A model generated the notes under the pieces. It ran no database searches. It saw only the letters and a program-made list of their open reading frames with translations, and had not been told where the DNA came from. This document shows, piece by piece, positions 1 through 7,322 of a stretch of 48,626 bases of DNA. A program made the translations under genes and the position numbers. How positions within the stretch are numbered: the stretch's first letter is position 1; every line of letters begins with the position of its first letter. Origin of the DNA: Pyrinomonadaceae bacterium (GTDB taxonomy: Bacteria; Acidobacteriota; Blastocatellia; Pyrinomonadales; Pyrinomonadaceae); contig JAICGZ010000009.1 in NCBI GenBank assembly GCA_025922875.1, positions 1 to 48,626 on the forward strand, written 5' to 3'.

Positions 1-96
1 ACATTTTTTTAATAACCCCCCCCCGGGGTTGGGGGGGGCCGGGGCCCCTTTTTCCCCCCACCCGTTTAAAAAACCCCACCCCGGCCCCCCCCCCCC
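1..96. other. Low-complexity contig edge
   Basis: This stretch is almost entirely runs of C, G, A and T and has no coding potential. Composition changes abruptly to ordinary sequence at about position 97. It looks like an assembly or base-calling artefact at a contig end rather than biology. Confidence 0.7.
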
Positions 97-111
97 CGCA
101 CTCCAAGGAGT
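97..111. repeat. Family C palindromic repeat, partial arm
   Basis: The bases CGCACTCCAAGGAG match the outer arm of the element inside nadD (29151-29240) and the fragment at 17213-17247. The contig probably breaks inside a copy of this repeat. It ends directly at the stop codon of the gene at 112-1047. Confidence 0.5.
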
Positions 112-1047
112 TTACTTATGAATTAGATCCAATGTTGCGACGAGTGTCGGACGAGCAGACGAAGCCATCATCACTAACGAAGGTTCCGGATCAGTCTTCG
201 CTAAACCCAGACCGCGGGTGGTCGCTTGTTGCTCAGTGGTCGTCTGTGCTCCGCCGATTTGCTGTGTCTTGTCTGTTTTGAGCGGCGCCTGCATCTCCTT
301 CTCGAGACCCGCCCACACTTCAGTGCTGGGTTTGACTGGGCAGCTTTCTTTAGAGTCGCGACAGAGAGCGATCAAATCGTCTTCAATCGGAATACCACTC
401 AAAGGTTCACGCGTAAAAACAAAGAACAAGCGTTCAGTCCCCGCGATTTCATCGAAGGCAAACCAGCGCAGTCGCTCCTCGGCAGACTGGCTTGTCGGAA
501 TTTCGAAAGGAACATGTGCCTGGACGTAGTTCCCTGCCTCGTCGAGATCCGCGTTGGGATAAATCATCACGGCTGGTCCATCGTTCGTGCGATTGAAAAT
601 GTAGAGATAACCATCCGTATTCGTTTCCAACAACACACGCACACGATCGCCCTTGTGGAAGACGTGATCGGGATCGACGCGCACCGCCGAACCGTTCGAA
701 TCCCGCATAAACAAAGTCAATCCAAGACCGATACGCGGCGCGTTCACAGGCTTCGTAGCTGTGGATGGCGTAGATGGCGTAACCGGAGTAACCGGAGTTC
801 CCGAAGTACTCGACTGCGCCGGCTTTTTATCTGCGGGCTTGTTGACTGCGTGAGTCGCACCGGAGGTTTGTTTGGGCGGCCGTCTCCTACCCGGCTTCTT
901 TGCCGCGCCTGAAGTCGCAGGTTTTTCCTTTGGCCGTGACGTCAGAAAGGCACCACGAACATCATCCTCGTCCTGCAATGGTGCGGCTATGCCGATCACT
1001 ACAGCACAAAAACAAACGAGTCCTAAAGCTATGACGCTCAGTCGCAT
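112..1047 (-). CDS. Secreted DUF4384-like protein
   Basis: A 311-residue protein starting with a Sec-type signal peptide (residues 1 to about 22, hydrophobic LGLVCFCAVVIGIA) and then a Lys/Pro/Ser/Thr-rich linker (about 28-102). The linker holds short TP and SP repeats (TPVTPVTPSTPST). Residues about 105-235 resemble a DUF4384 domain, with the marks GYLYIFNRT and LFFVFTREPLSG. The rest is Gln/Thr-rich. ATG at 1047 is preceded by AAGGAGT, a good ribosome binding site. The gene follows the Ser/Thr kinase gene on the same strand, and the kinase carries a similar domain outside its membrane segment. The two may act in one surface pathway, which is inference. Function is unknown. Confidence 0.75.
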   Translation of the reverse strand: MRLSVIALGLVCFCAVVIGIAAPLQDEDDVRGAFLTSRPKEKPATSGAAKKPGRRRPPKQTSGATHAVNKPADKKPAQSSTSGTPVTPVTPSTPSTATKPVNAPRIGLGLTLFMRDSNGSAVRVDPDHVFHKGDRVRVLLETNTDGYLYIFNRTNDGPAVMIYPNADLDEAGNYVQAHVPFEIPTSQSAEERLRWFAFDEIAGTERLFFVFTREPLSGIPIEDDLIALCRDSKESCPVKPSTEVWAGLEKEMQAPLKTDKTQQIGGAQTTTEQQATTRGLGLAKTDPEPSLVMMASSARPTLVATLDLIHK

Positions 1048-1059
1048 TACTAAACTCCT

Positions 1060-1109
1060 TGTTACAGGATTTACATGACTATCAAGGTTACAAGGCCAGG
1101 ATTACGGGT
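1060..1109. repeat. Family E repeat (acaggatttaca words)
   Basis: The gap between the kinase and the downstream secreted-protein gene holds degenerate copies of the word ACAGGATTTACA, as at 5309-5327, 11921-11958 and 31452-31508. Symmetry is weak here, so it may be a decayed copy. Confidence 0.4.
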
Positions 1110-1123
1110 AAAGATCGCGAGCG

Positions 1124-3106
1124 CTAATTGTGCTGGATACGGATGTCAAAGACAACCGGCTCGCTGGTCTGATCAGGCGCTGCTTTCACTCTCACAAACG
1201 GCGCCCGGGCGTTTGATTCGTCGAGTTCAGTGACCACGCGTTTTTCCTGATATTTGCTCACAAACGATTTTAGTTCCGCCTGCTGCGCCGGCGACAAAGG
1301 CCGCCCGGTAACTGGCTCATTCAGAAACGAAGGCGACGGCAGTTGAGTCCGTGAAAAGATAACCGTGAAATTGTCCGTTCCAGGGTTCTTATCAAGCGTT
1401 ACATTATTACCGGACCCGCTTGGAAAACTAAACTCGACTCCCTTTGTGACCTTATTGCTCCTGACTCCACTTTCCGGCAGCGGGTTTGTCGTCAGGAACG
1501 CGGTCGGCTGGTTGTTCTCGCCAGGGCCGAAGATATAAACGTATCCCTCTTCATTGAAAGCGAAGTGAAACTTGAACGACTGGCCGGAAGCAAGCGGTAC
1601 CAGTCCCGCAATTCTGTTTGACTGCGCACCCGAAGCTGCCGGCTCGAGTTCAAGCCAGTAGCGACTGATCTCTTGCGGAGCGTTGACGACTTCACCGGAA
1701 CTGTTGACGTTTGTTGCATTGGATTCTGTCGTTGTCGACCTCGAACGATTCCAAAGCCAAAGGCCGCCGATGCCAACAACTAAAATAAGTCCGAACGTAA
1801 CCACAGCAGCTATCAACAACGCTGCTTTGCTTTTTGAAGCCCGTCTCTCGGCTGCAATCTTCGGCAGCTCAGGCGCCGGCTTTGGCGCGGGTGGAACCGT
1901 TACGCTTGACGCCATCGAGGCGGATTCGGCTACTGTCGCTCCGGACATGTCAGGCTCACGTTTCGCCGGCTCATAAACTGTCAGATCATTTGTGGCAGCG
2001 GCGCGCCCGGGAGTAGGAGTAGTCGGCGATGGCTCGATCGTAAGTATAGTTGGCGCGTTGACGTCGGAATTTGTTTCCAGACTAGTCTTGAGCGCAATCG
2101 TTTCAGCCACGTCCGCAGCCCCGGCGCCGGCACTCGGCGACGTAGCTAATCCCGCACGCAACTCGTTGGCTAGAGCACCAGCGGTCGGTTGCCGATCACC
2201 TCGATCTTTTGCAGTAGCACGTTCGATCGCATCGCTGAAACCTCGCGGTACGTCCGGCACGACTTCGTGCAGCGGTCGCGGGCTGGTGGTGACATGTTCG
2301 CGTCGCAACTCCTGCAACGTGTTTCCCGCGAAAGGACGCCTGCCCGAAATCATCTGGTAAAAGACGAGGCCTAGACTATAAAGGTCCGCGCGTCCATCGA
2401 TCTCGCTATTGCCGTCACGCGGAATCTCGCCCCACTGTTCCGGCGACATGTAATAAGGAGTGCCGAGCACCTGGCCCGCCATCGTGAGCGCGGTGTTTCC
2501 TCCATTATCACCGGCAATTTCACGCATCTTGGCGATGCCGAGATCGAGCAGTTTGATTACCGGCTCTCCGCCTTCGGCAGGCTTTCCCACCATGATGTTC
2601 TCTGGCTTGAGGTCGCGATGTACGACACCCATGGAATGCGCAGTATCGAGAACACTCATAATCGGTGTGAGGATCTCGAACGCTTCAGCGGCAGTAAACC
2701 GTCCGCGAGTCTTGAGTTCCTGCTCGAGAGTATGCCCTTCGACATACTCCATCACCATGTAGATCGTGCCGTCGCTCGCCGTGCGAAGATCGTAAACCGT
2801 TACCGAGTTCGGGTGTCGAAAACGACGCGCCGCCTGACCCTCGCGCCGGAACCGTCGCAGCCACTCGGCATTTGTTCTGACTTCCGGCGGCAGCACTTTG
2901 ATAGCGACGCGATCGCCAAGCAGGATATGACGCGCGCGATAAACTGCCCCCATTCCGCCTTTGCCCAAAAGCGCTTCCATCTGGTATTGCCCGTCGAGCA
3001 CAGTGTTGACGATCGACGCCGGATCGGCCTCCAACACCTCTCCGTCAATCGCACAGAAGCTCACGCTGTCGTCGTATTTTGCTTTGCAGGCAGTGCAGTA
3101 TTTCAT
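1124..3106 (-). CDS. Membrane Ser/Thr protein kinase with DUF4384-like C-terminal domain
   Basis: A 660-residue Hanks-type kinase. Residues 1-25 form a zinc-ribbon-like start (CTAC, then FCAIDG). The kinase domain (about 40-305) shows the glycine loop GKGGMGAVYRA, the VAIK lysine, HRDLKPEN and DLG in place of DFG. A Pro/Thr-rich linker is followed by one membrane segment near residue 430-452 (AALLIAAVVTFGLILVVGIG). About 480-630 is an external DUF4384-like domain with GYVYIFGPG and FTVIFSRTQLPSPSF. It should phosphorylate cytoplasmic proteins in response to an unknown external signal. ATG at 3106 lacks a clear Shine-Dalgarno. The downstream gene at 112-1047 encodes a secreted protein with a related domain. 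Confidence 0.9.
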   Translation of the reverse strand: MKYCTACKAKYDDSVSFCAIDGEVLEADPASIVNTVLDGQYQMEALLGKGGMGAVYRARHILLGDRVAIKVLPPEVRTNAEWLRRFRREGQAARRFRHPNSVTVYDLRTASDGTIYMVMEYVEGHTLEQELKTRGRFTAAEAFEILTPIMSVLDTAHSMGVVHRDLKPENIMVGKPAEGGEPVIKLLDLGIAKMREIAGDNGGNTALTMAGQVLGTPYYMSPEQWGEIPRDGNSEIDGRADLYSLGLVFYQMISGRRPFAGNTLQELRREHVTTSPRPLHEVVPDVPRGFSDAIERATAKDRGDRQPTAGALANELRAGLATSPSAGAGAADVAETIALKTSLETNSDVNAPTILTIEPSPTTPTPGRAAATNDLTVYEPAKREPDMSGATVAESASMASSVTVPPAPKPAPELPKIAAERRASKSKAALLIAAVVTFGLILVVGIGGLWLWNRSRSTTTESNATNVNSSGEVVNAPQEISRYWLELEPAASGAQSNRIAGLVPLASGQSFKFHFAFNEEGYVYIFGPGENNQPTAFLTTNPLPESGVRSNKVTKGVEFSFPSGSGNNVTLDKNPGTDNFTVIFSRTQLPSPSFLNEPVTGRPLSPAQQAELKSFVSKYQEKRVVTELDESNARAPFVRVKAAPDQTSEPVVFDIRIQHN

Positions 3107-3116
3107 TCAGGGCAAA

Positions 3117-3170
3117 CCACAGATTACGCCGATTCCACAGAGTTTACCTAATCTGTGTAATCTGTGGATA
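3117..3170. repeat. Family D palindromic repeat at the glgP 3' end
   Basis: The left arm CCACAGATTAC and right arm GTAATCTGTGG are inverted around a short centre. The right arm runs into the phosphorylase gene, so its last codons (PQITQIR and stop) are repeat sequence. Related copies are at 36071-36124 and, in part, 47344-47389. Confidence 0.75.
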
Positions 3171-5303
3171 GATCTTACGGGCATAGTCTTCAACCATTCG
3201 ATCGCTGTTGTACCTCGGTGCGAGCGTCTGAATCGCACGCTTCATCATCGCGATCCAGTTGCGAGGCAGTCCATCATTGTCGCGGTTGTAAAAGCGTGGC
3301 ACAACTTCCAGTTCGAGTGTGCGATACAGCGACTCAGCGTCGGCGCCATCCATCTCCGCGACTGAAGCAGTGTCATTTCCGTTGCCGATGGCAAAACCGT
3401 TGGTTCCGTCGTAGCCCTCGAGCCACCAGCCATCAAGTATCGAAAGATTCAACCCACCATTGATCGCGACTTTCTCGCCGCTTGTGCCCGACGCTTCCAA
3501 CGGGCGGCGCGGAACGTTCAACCAAACGTCGACCGATTGGACCAACTGGCGCGCAATCTCCTGATCGTAGTCTTCGAGAAACACAACCCGCTGCCTGACG
3601 GCCGGATCGTATTTCCACTGGGCCAGTTGTTGCAGGACGAGCTTCGATCCTTCATCCTGCGGATGTGCTTTTCCCGCAAACACAAACTGGACCGGACGCT
3701 CTTCGTTATCAATCAACTTCAAGAGGCGCTTCCTATCAGTCAGGATTAAGTTCCAACGTTTGTAACCAGCAACACGGCGTGCGAAGCCAATCGTCAGTGC
3801 AGCGGGATCAAACATCGTTTTCGCTGCCTCAATGTAATCGGCTTTCTCTCCGGCCGCGATTCGCGATTGGGCCGACCGCTGGCGAATAAACGCAATCAGC
3901 CGCTCTTTTAAATTCACGTGAGCTTTCCATAATTCTTCATCAGGAATGCGAGCGACAACATCCGTCCAGGCGACCGGGTTTCGCAGCTTCGCTTCCCAAT
4001 CGTCGCCAACATGCTGCTCGAACAAATAGCGCAACAGGGGCGAAATCCACGTCGGCGCATGAACGCCGTTAGTGATATGGCCGATTGGAATTTCTTCAAC
4101 CTTCTTCTCGGGCCAGAGTTTCTGCCAGAGAGCGCGCGAAACCTCTCCGTGTTTGCGACTCACACCATTCGTCGAACGACACATGCGAATAGCGAGCGGT
4201 GTCAGTCCATAGCGTTCGGACTTGTTTGCCGGATCGACGCGGCCGAGCGCGAGAAATTCCTCTTCAGTTAGACCAAGCTCGTTCAGATAACCGGGTCCGA
4301 ATGCACGTGTAACGAGTGAAGCTTCGAACTCATCGTTGCCCGCGGCAACGGGTGTGTGTGTTGTAAAAACACATTGCCGTTTCACGGTGTCAATCACTGC
4401 CGCTAACGGCCGCTTCTCTGCTTGAATTACTTCTCGGGCGAGTTCGAGCGTGAGAAAAGCGGAGTGACCTTCGTTCAGGTGGAACACGTGCGGCGACACG
4501 CCGAGTTTTCTTAATAACCTAACGCCGCCGATGCCGAGCAGCATCTCCTGCACGATTCGTGTTTCGCGATCGCCGCCGTAAAGGTGTCCGGTGACCCATC
4601 GATCAGTCTCGACGTTTTCAGGAATGTTTGTATCGAGAAGATAGAGTGGCACTCGCCCAACATCAGCTCGCCATACCTGGGCCAACACGATGCGCTCACG
4701 AATCGAAATCTCGATGCGCATCGGGGTGTCATCCTCGTTCTTAACCAGGTGAATGGGAAGTTCGTTAGGAAATGTTTCACCGTAGTGCTCTTCCTGCCAA
4801 CCATCCGTGCGCAGTCGCTGCCGAAAATAACCGTAGCGATAGAGCAAGCCGATTGCGACGAGCGGTAAGCCGAGATCGCTGGCCGACTTGAGATGATCGC
4901 CTGCGAGTATGCCGAGCCCACCCGAGTAAAGCGGCAGCGAAGTATGAACGCCGAACTCGGCACAGAAATAGGCGACTGGATGTTCCTTAGTTATGCCTTG
5001 AGGCTGGAAATGAGGAGGCGAAATCGCATACGAACGAAATCTCTCATCGATACGATGCAGACGTTCCAGGTAAACCGGATCCGTTGCGGCTTCGGCAAGT
5101 CGATACGCGGAAGTCCTGGCGAGGAGTTCTCGCGGGTTGTACTCACACTCTTCCCAGGTTTCCGGATCGAGATCGCGGAAGATACTTTCGCCATCGGCGG
5201 CCCAACTCCACCAGTAATTCCACGCCAATCGTTCCAGTGGAATTAACGGCGCGGGTAACGCAGCTTTTTGCGTCACACGTTGCTCCATTTCAGTTTCAAT
5301 CAT
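3144..5303 (-). CDS. glgP: Alpha-glucan (glycogen/maltodextrin) phosphorylase
   Basis: A 719-residue GT35 family enzyme that releases glucose-1-phosphate from glycogen or maltodextrin using pyridoxal phosphate. The N-terminal ~100 residues look like the DUF3417 helical region of the bacterial subfamily (LAWNYWWSWAADGE). Then come YFCAEFGVHTSLPLYSGGLG, NEGHSAF, HTPVAAGNDEF, ITNGVHAPTW, GFARRVAGYKR and the cofactor-lysine motif EASGTSGEKVAINGG. The Lys is kept, although the usual Met before it is Glu. The C-terminus ends PQITQIR, which is translated from the family D palindrome. ATG at 5303 has no strong Shine-Dalgarno, and a second ATG lies 15 bases inside. It is shorter than the ~820-860 residues of the Thermotoga and Mycobacterium enzymes but the core looks complete. 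Confidence 0.93.
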   Translation of the reverse strand: MIETEMEQRVTQKAALPAPLIPLERLAWNYWWSWAADGESIFRDLDPETWEECEYNPRELLARTSAYRLAEAATDPVYLERLHRIDERFRSYAISPPHFQPQGITKEHPVAYFCAEFGVHTSLPLYSGGLGILAGDHLKSASDLGLPLVAIGLLYRYGYFRQRLRTDGWQEEHYGETFPNELPIHLVKNEDDTPMRIEISIRERIVLAQVWRADVGRVPLYLLDTNIPENVETDRWVTGHLYGGDRETRIVQEMLLGIGGVRLLRKLGVSPHVFHLNEGHSAFLTLELAREVIQAEKRPLAAVIDTVKRQCVFTTHTPVAAGNDEFEASLVTRAFGPGYLNELGLTEEEFLALGRVDPANKSERYGLTPLAIRMCRSTNGVSRKHGEVSRALWQKLWPEKKVEEIPIGHITNGVHAPTWISPLLRYLFEQHVGDDWEAKLRNPVAWTDVVARIPDEELWKAHVNLKERLIAFIRQRSAQSRIAAGEKADYIEAAKTMFDPAALTIGFARRVAGYKRWNLILTDRKRLLKLIDNEERPVQFVFAGKAHPQDEGSKLVLQQLAQWKYDPAVRQRVVFLEDYDQEIARQLVQSVDVWLNVPRRPLEASGTSGEKVAINGGLNLSILDGWWLEGYDGTNGFAIGNGNDTASVAEMDGADAESLYRTLELEVVPRFYNRDNDGLPRNWIAMMKRAIQTLAPRYNSDRMVEDYARKIYPQITQIR

Positions 5304-5308
5304 CTGTT

Positions 5309-5327
5309 TGACAGGATTTACAGGAGG
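5309..5327. repeat. Family E repeat fragment
   Basis: TGACAGGATTTACAGGAGG matches one arm of the element at 31452-31508 and sits directly upstream of the glgP start. No second arm is visible. Confidence 0.4.
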
Positions 5328-5333
5328 GAGAGT

Positions 5334-5885
5334 CTACTCGAATTCCTGGTAGTCAAGAAATGTGCTCGCGTCTTTTTGCTGAAAAAACACCAGGCGCACT
5401 TCCTCAAACCTCTGGTCCGTCGTCAGGAACTGCTTGATGGTTGTCGAGGCGATCTTCGCAGCTTCCGGCTTGGGATAGCCGTATATGCCTGTCGATATGG
5501 AGGGAAATGCGATCGAGGAGATGTGATGCTGGTACGCCAACAACAGTGAGTTTCGATAACAGGACGCCAGGAGTTCTGACTCACGTTCCAGATCGTGGCC
5601 ATAGATTGGGCCAACTGTGTGGATCACGTATTTGGCAGGCAAGTTTCCGCCGGTTGTGAGCACCGCCTCACCTGTCGGTAATCCATCCGGGTAGAGTGTC
5701 TCTCGAATCTCCTGACACTCTTTAAGAATCTGTGGGCCACCGTTGCGATGGATTGCGCCATCGACGCCGGCGCCTCCGAGCAAGGACGAATTCGCCGCAT
5801 TGACAATTGCGGTGACGTCTTGTTGCGTTATGTCTCCGACGACAATCTGGACGCGTCCATCGAGAAATGATTCGTTATTCTTCAC
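5334..5885 (-). CDS. Macro-domain protein, likely O-acetyl-ADP-ribose deacetylase
   Basis: A 183-residue single macro domain of the MacroD/YmdB type, which binds ADP-ribose and usually removes acetyl or ADP-ribosyl groups. Signatures are IVVGDITQQDVTAIVNAANS, LLGGAGVDGAIH, the HTVGPIYGHD region and FPSISTGIYGYP. The reading frame can be extended to TTG at 5942, but the added residues are not family-like. GTG at 5885 is a better start and overlaps the upstream stop by 11 bases, implying translational coupling with the 106-residue protein. Substrate is not evident. Confidence 0.88.
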   Translation of the reverse strand: MKNNESFLDGRVQIVVGDITQQDVTAIVNAANSSLLGGAGVDGAIHRNGGPQILKECQEIRETLYPDGLPTGEAVLTTGGNLPAKYVIHTVGPIYGHDLERESELLASCYRNSLLLAYQHHISSIAFPSISTGIYGYPKPEAAKIASTTIKQFLTTDQRFEEVRLVFFQQKDASTFLDYQEFE

Positions 5886-6195
5886 TGCGTGGCTCGGTTC
5901 TAATTTCGTCGAACATGTCCTGGCGTCGCAGTGCCTCTGCAACCCCTTTTGCCTTGTGCTCGGTTAATGGATGTTCGGGATCAGTGCTCGCGATCTCGAA
6001 GAGGCGGTCGTCCAACATCACCACTCCCAACGAACCAAGCGTAACGCCGGGAGTGATCTGGATTTCGTCCATGTTGTGAATACGGAAGCGGCCGGTCTGT
6101 TCAACCCAATCTTCGATGAAAGGATCACGCAGAGCATGCGCAGCCTCGGATTCGGAAAGATACGCGCCTTCGACGATGAGACAATATTCGCGCAC
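5875..6195 (-). CDS. Conserved-looking small protein of unknown function
   Basis: A 106-residue soluble protein starting at GTG 6195. It is rich in acidic residues, with no signal peptide or membrane segment. The middle (MDEIQITPGVTLGSLGVVML) looks like a beta-rich fold and the end is helical and charged. I do not recognise the family. Its 3' end overlaps the macro-domain gene, so the two are probably co-translated and may share a role in ADP-ribose metabolism, which is inference only. Confidence 0.6.
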   Translation of the reverse strand: MREYCLIVEGAYLSESEAAHALRDPFIEDWVEQTGRFRIHNMDEIQITPGVTLGSLGVVMLDDRLFEIASTDPEHPLTEHKAKGVAEALRRQDMFDEIRTEPRSEE

Positions 6196-6269
6196 TGCTG
6201 CTGGACGCTGATGTGGGTTTCTGGAACGGCGTTAACTTTACCACCAGAGATTTGTCTTCGCCAAATTTT

Positions 6270-6345
6270 TTGTAGGGGTGGCCGTCCCTGGCCACCCCTC
6301 CTCGGGACAAAGGAAGAGGTGGCCACGGAGGGCCACCCCTACAAT
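6270..6345. repeat. Family B palindromic repeat
   Basis: The arms TGTAGGGGTGGCC and GGCCACCCCTACA flank an inner inverted section (GGCCACCCCTCC against GGTGGCCACGGAGG). It lies between the VWA protein and the 106-residue protein genes. A close second copy is at 12483-12557. Confidence 0.85.
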
Positions 6346-6368
6346 GTTTCCCCAAACGCCGCGAACTC

Positions 6369-7088
6369 TTACCGCGCTCGGGCGTACTGCCGGTTCAACG
6401 TCTCACGCAAACGCGAGAAGTAAGAATCAAATGTCACGAACCCGGTCGTGCCCTGGAAAAACGCCCTGCCGCCAGTTTCATTGCTAAGCCTGTTCAATGA
6501 GCTCTGTCCGTAGCTGGCTGCCAAACGGCTGTGACTTGTCAGTCCTTCCGATGGTGCATAGAAACTGAAGACGGACACGCGCCGCTTGTTCGCCTCTTTG
6601 ATTGCGCGCTCGATATCAATCGTGTGACCCGCAGCGGTTGAATCAAATCCACGCGACGTGTCCAGGCCGTCTGAAATCAACAGCACTGCATTAGCGCCGC
6701 TCCAATCACGTTCGAACTTACGCAACGCTTCCAACACTTCGACGTACGGGTTGAACGCAGAACTTTCACGCGATGCGAGCGGTATGCGCAGCGATTTTGC
6801 CGCCTTCTCGAGGTCGGTTGTAAATGGCTGTCGCACCTGCAGCGCGCCACTGGTTATGTAACCAACCATCACGCGCGATCCCTGCGGCAAAGACCGGATG
6901 AAATCGCGTGTTACACCGATCTCATTACCTACCTGTGCCACGAGATCGTCCTGGATCAAAATCGCAATGTTCAAAGGCTCAATCGCCTGTAGACTTCGCT
7001 GTTCGTTTGTTTTTGCGGACGCTGTTCCAATGGCTGAAAGAGTAAGCAAAACCGCCACTGCAAAAGCCGCAAATTTCCTGTAACTCAT
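6369..7088 (-). CDS. Secreted VWFA-related protein
   Basis: A 239-residue exported protein with a clear signal peptide (MSYRKFAAFAVAVLLTLSA, cleavage near ASA-K). It has a von Willebrand factor A fold like the VWFA-related domain frequent in Acidobacteriota. NIAILIQDDL takes the place of the first metal-site strand, so the usual DxSxS is degenerate. VLLISDGLDTSRGFD matches the later SDG loop. ATG at 7088 is supported by AGGAGA 11 bases upstream; the frame runs on to 7163 but those residues precede the signal peptide. Role is probably adhesion or protein-protein contact in the envelope. Ligand unknown. Confidence 0.8.
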   Translation of the reverse strand: MSYRKFAAFAVAVLLTLSAIGTASAKTNEQRSLQAIEPLNIAILIQDDLVAQVGNEIGVTRDFIRSLPQGSRVMVGYITSGALQVRQPFTTDLEKAAKSLRIPLASRESSAFNPYVEVLEALRKFERDWSGANAVLLISDGLDTSRGFDSTAAGHTIDIERAIKEANKRRVSVFSFYAPSEGLTSHSRLAASYGQSSLNRLSNETGGRAFFQGTTGFVTFDSYFSRLRETLNRQYARAR

Positions 7089-7156
7089 CACTTTATTGTC
7101 TCCTATTCCGGCGGTTGTGATGCCATTAAGGGCGCAAAAGATGGCTGTATATGCCT

Positions 7157-7230
7157 CTCGCAAAGGCGCAAAGGCGCAAAGGAAGACTCTCAGACACCGA
7201 AGGCTTTGCGTCTATGCGCCTTTGCGTGAG
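7157..7230. repeat. Family A palindromic repeat (gcaaaggcgcaaag words)
   Basis: CTCGCAAAGGCGCAAAGG is inverted as CTTTGCGTCTATGCGCCTTTGCG with a central spacer. It lies between divergent genes (VWA protein and EF-G paralogue). It is one of six family A copies in the window. Confidence 0.85.
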
Positions 7231-7235
7231 CCAAC

Positions 7236-7265
7236 TTGCTTTAACCCTCGCCCGTCAGATAAATT
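7236..7265 (+). promoter_or_regulatory. Possible promoter for the EF-G paralogue
   Basis: TTGCTT at 7236-7241 and TAAATT at 7260-7265 are separated by 18 bases, a weak match to a sigma-70 promoter upstream of the gene at 7323. It is the only reasonable candidate I found in this gap. Confidence 0.3.
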
Positions 7266-7322
7266 ACTGCCCTAAATCATAACCCTTCGCCAAAATTCGC
7301 ATGTCTGAAAGGAATCAAACAT

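Noticed and set aside
1-96. G/C-homopolymer region as a functional element such as a quadruplex or origin
   Set aside because: It is at the very contig edge with several successive homopolymers, the pattern of poor assembly.
5334-6195. DarTG-type toxin-antitoxin system
   Set aside because: The partner protein is only 106 residues and shows no ADP-ribosyltransferase motifs.
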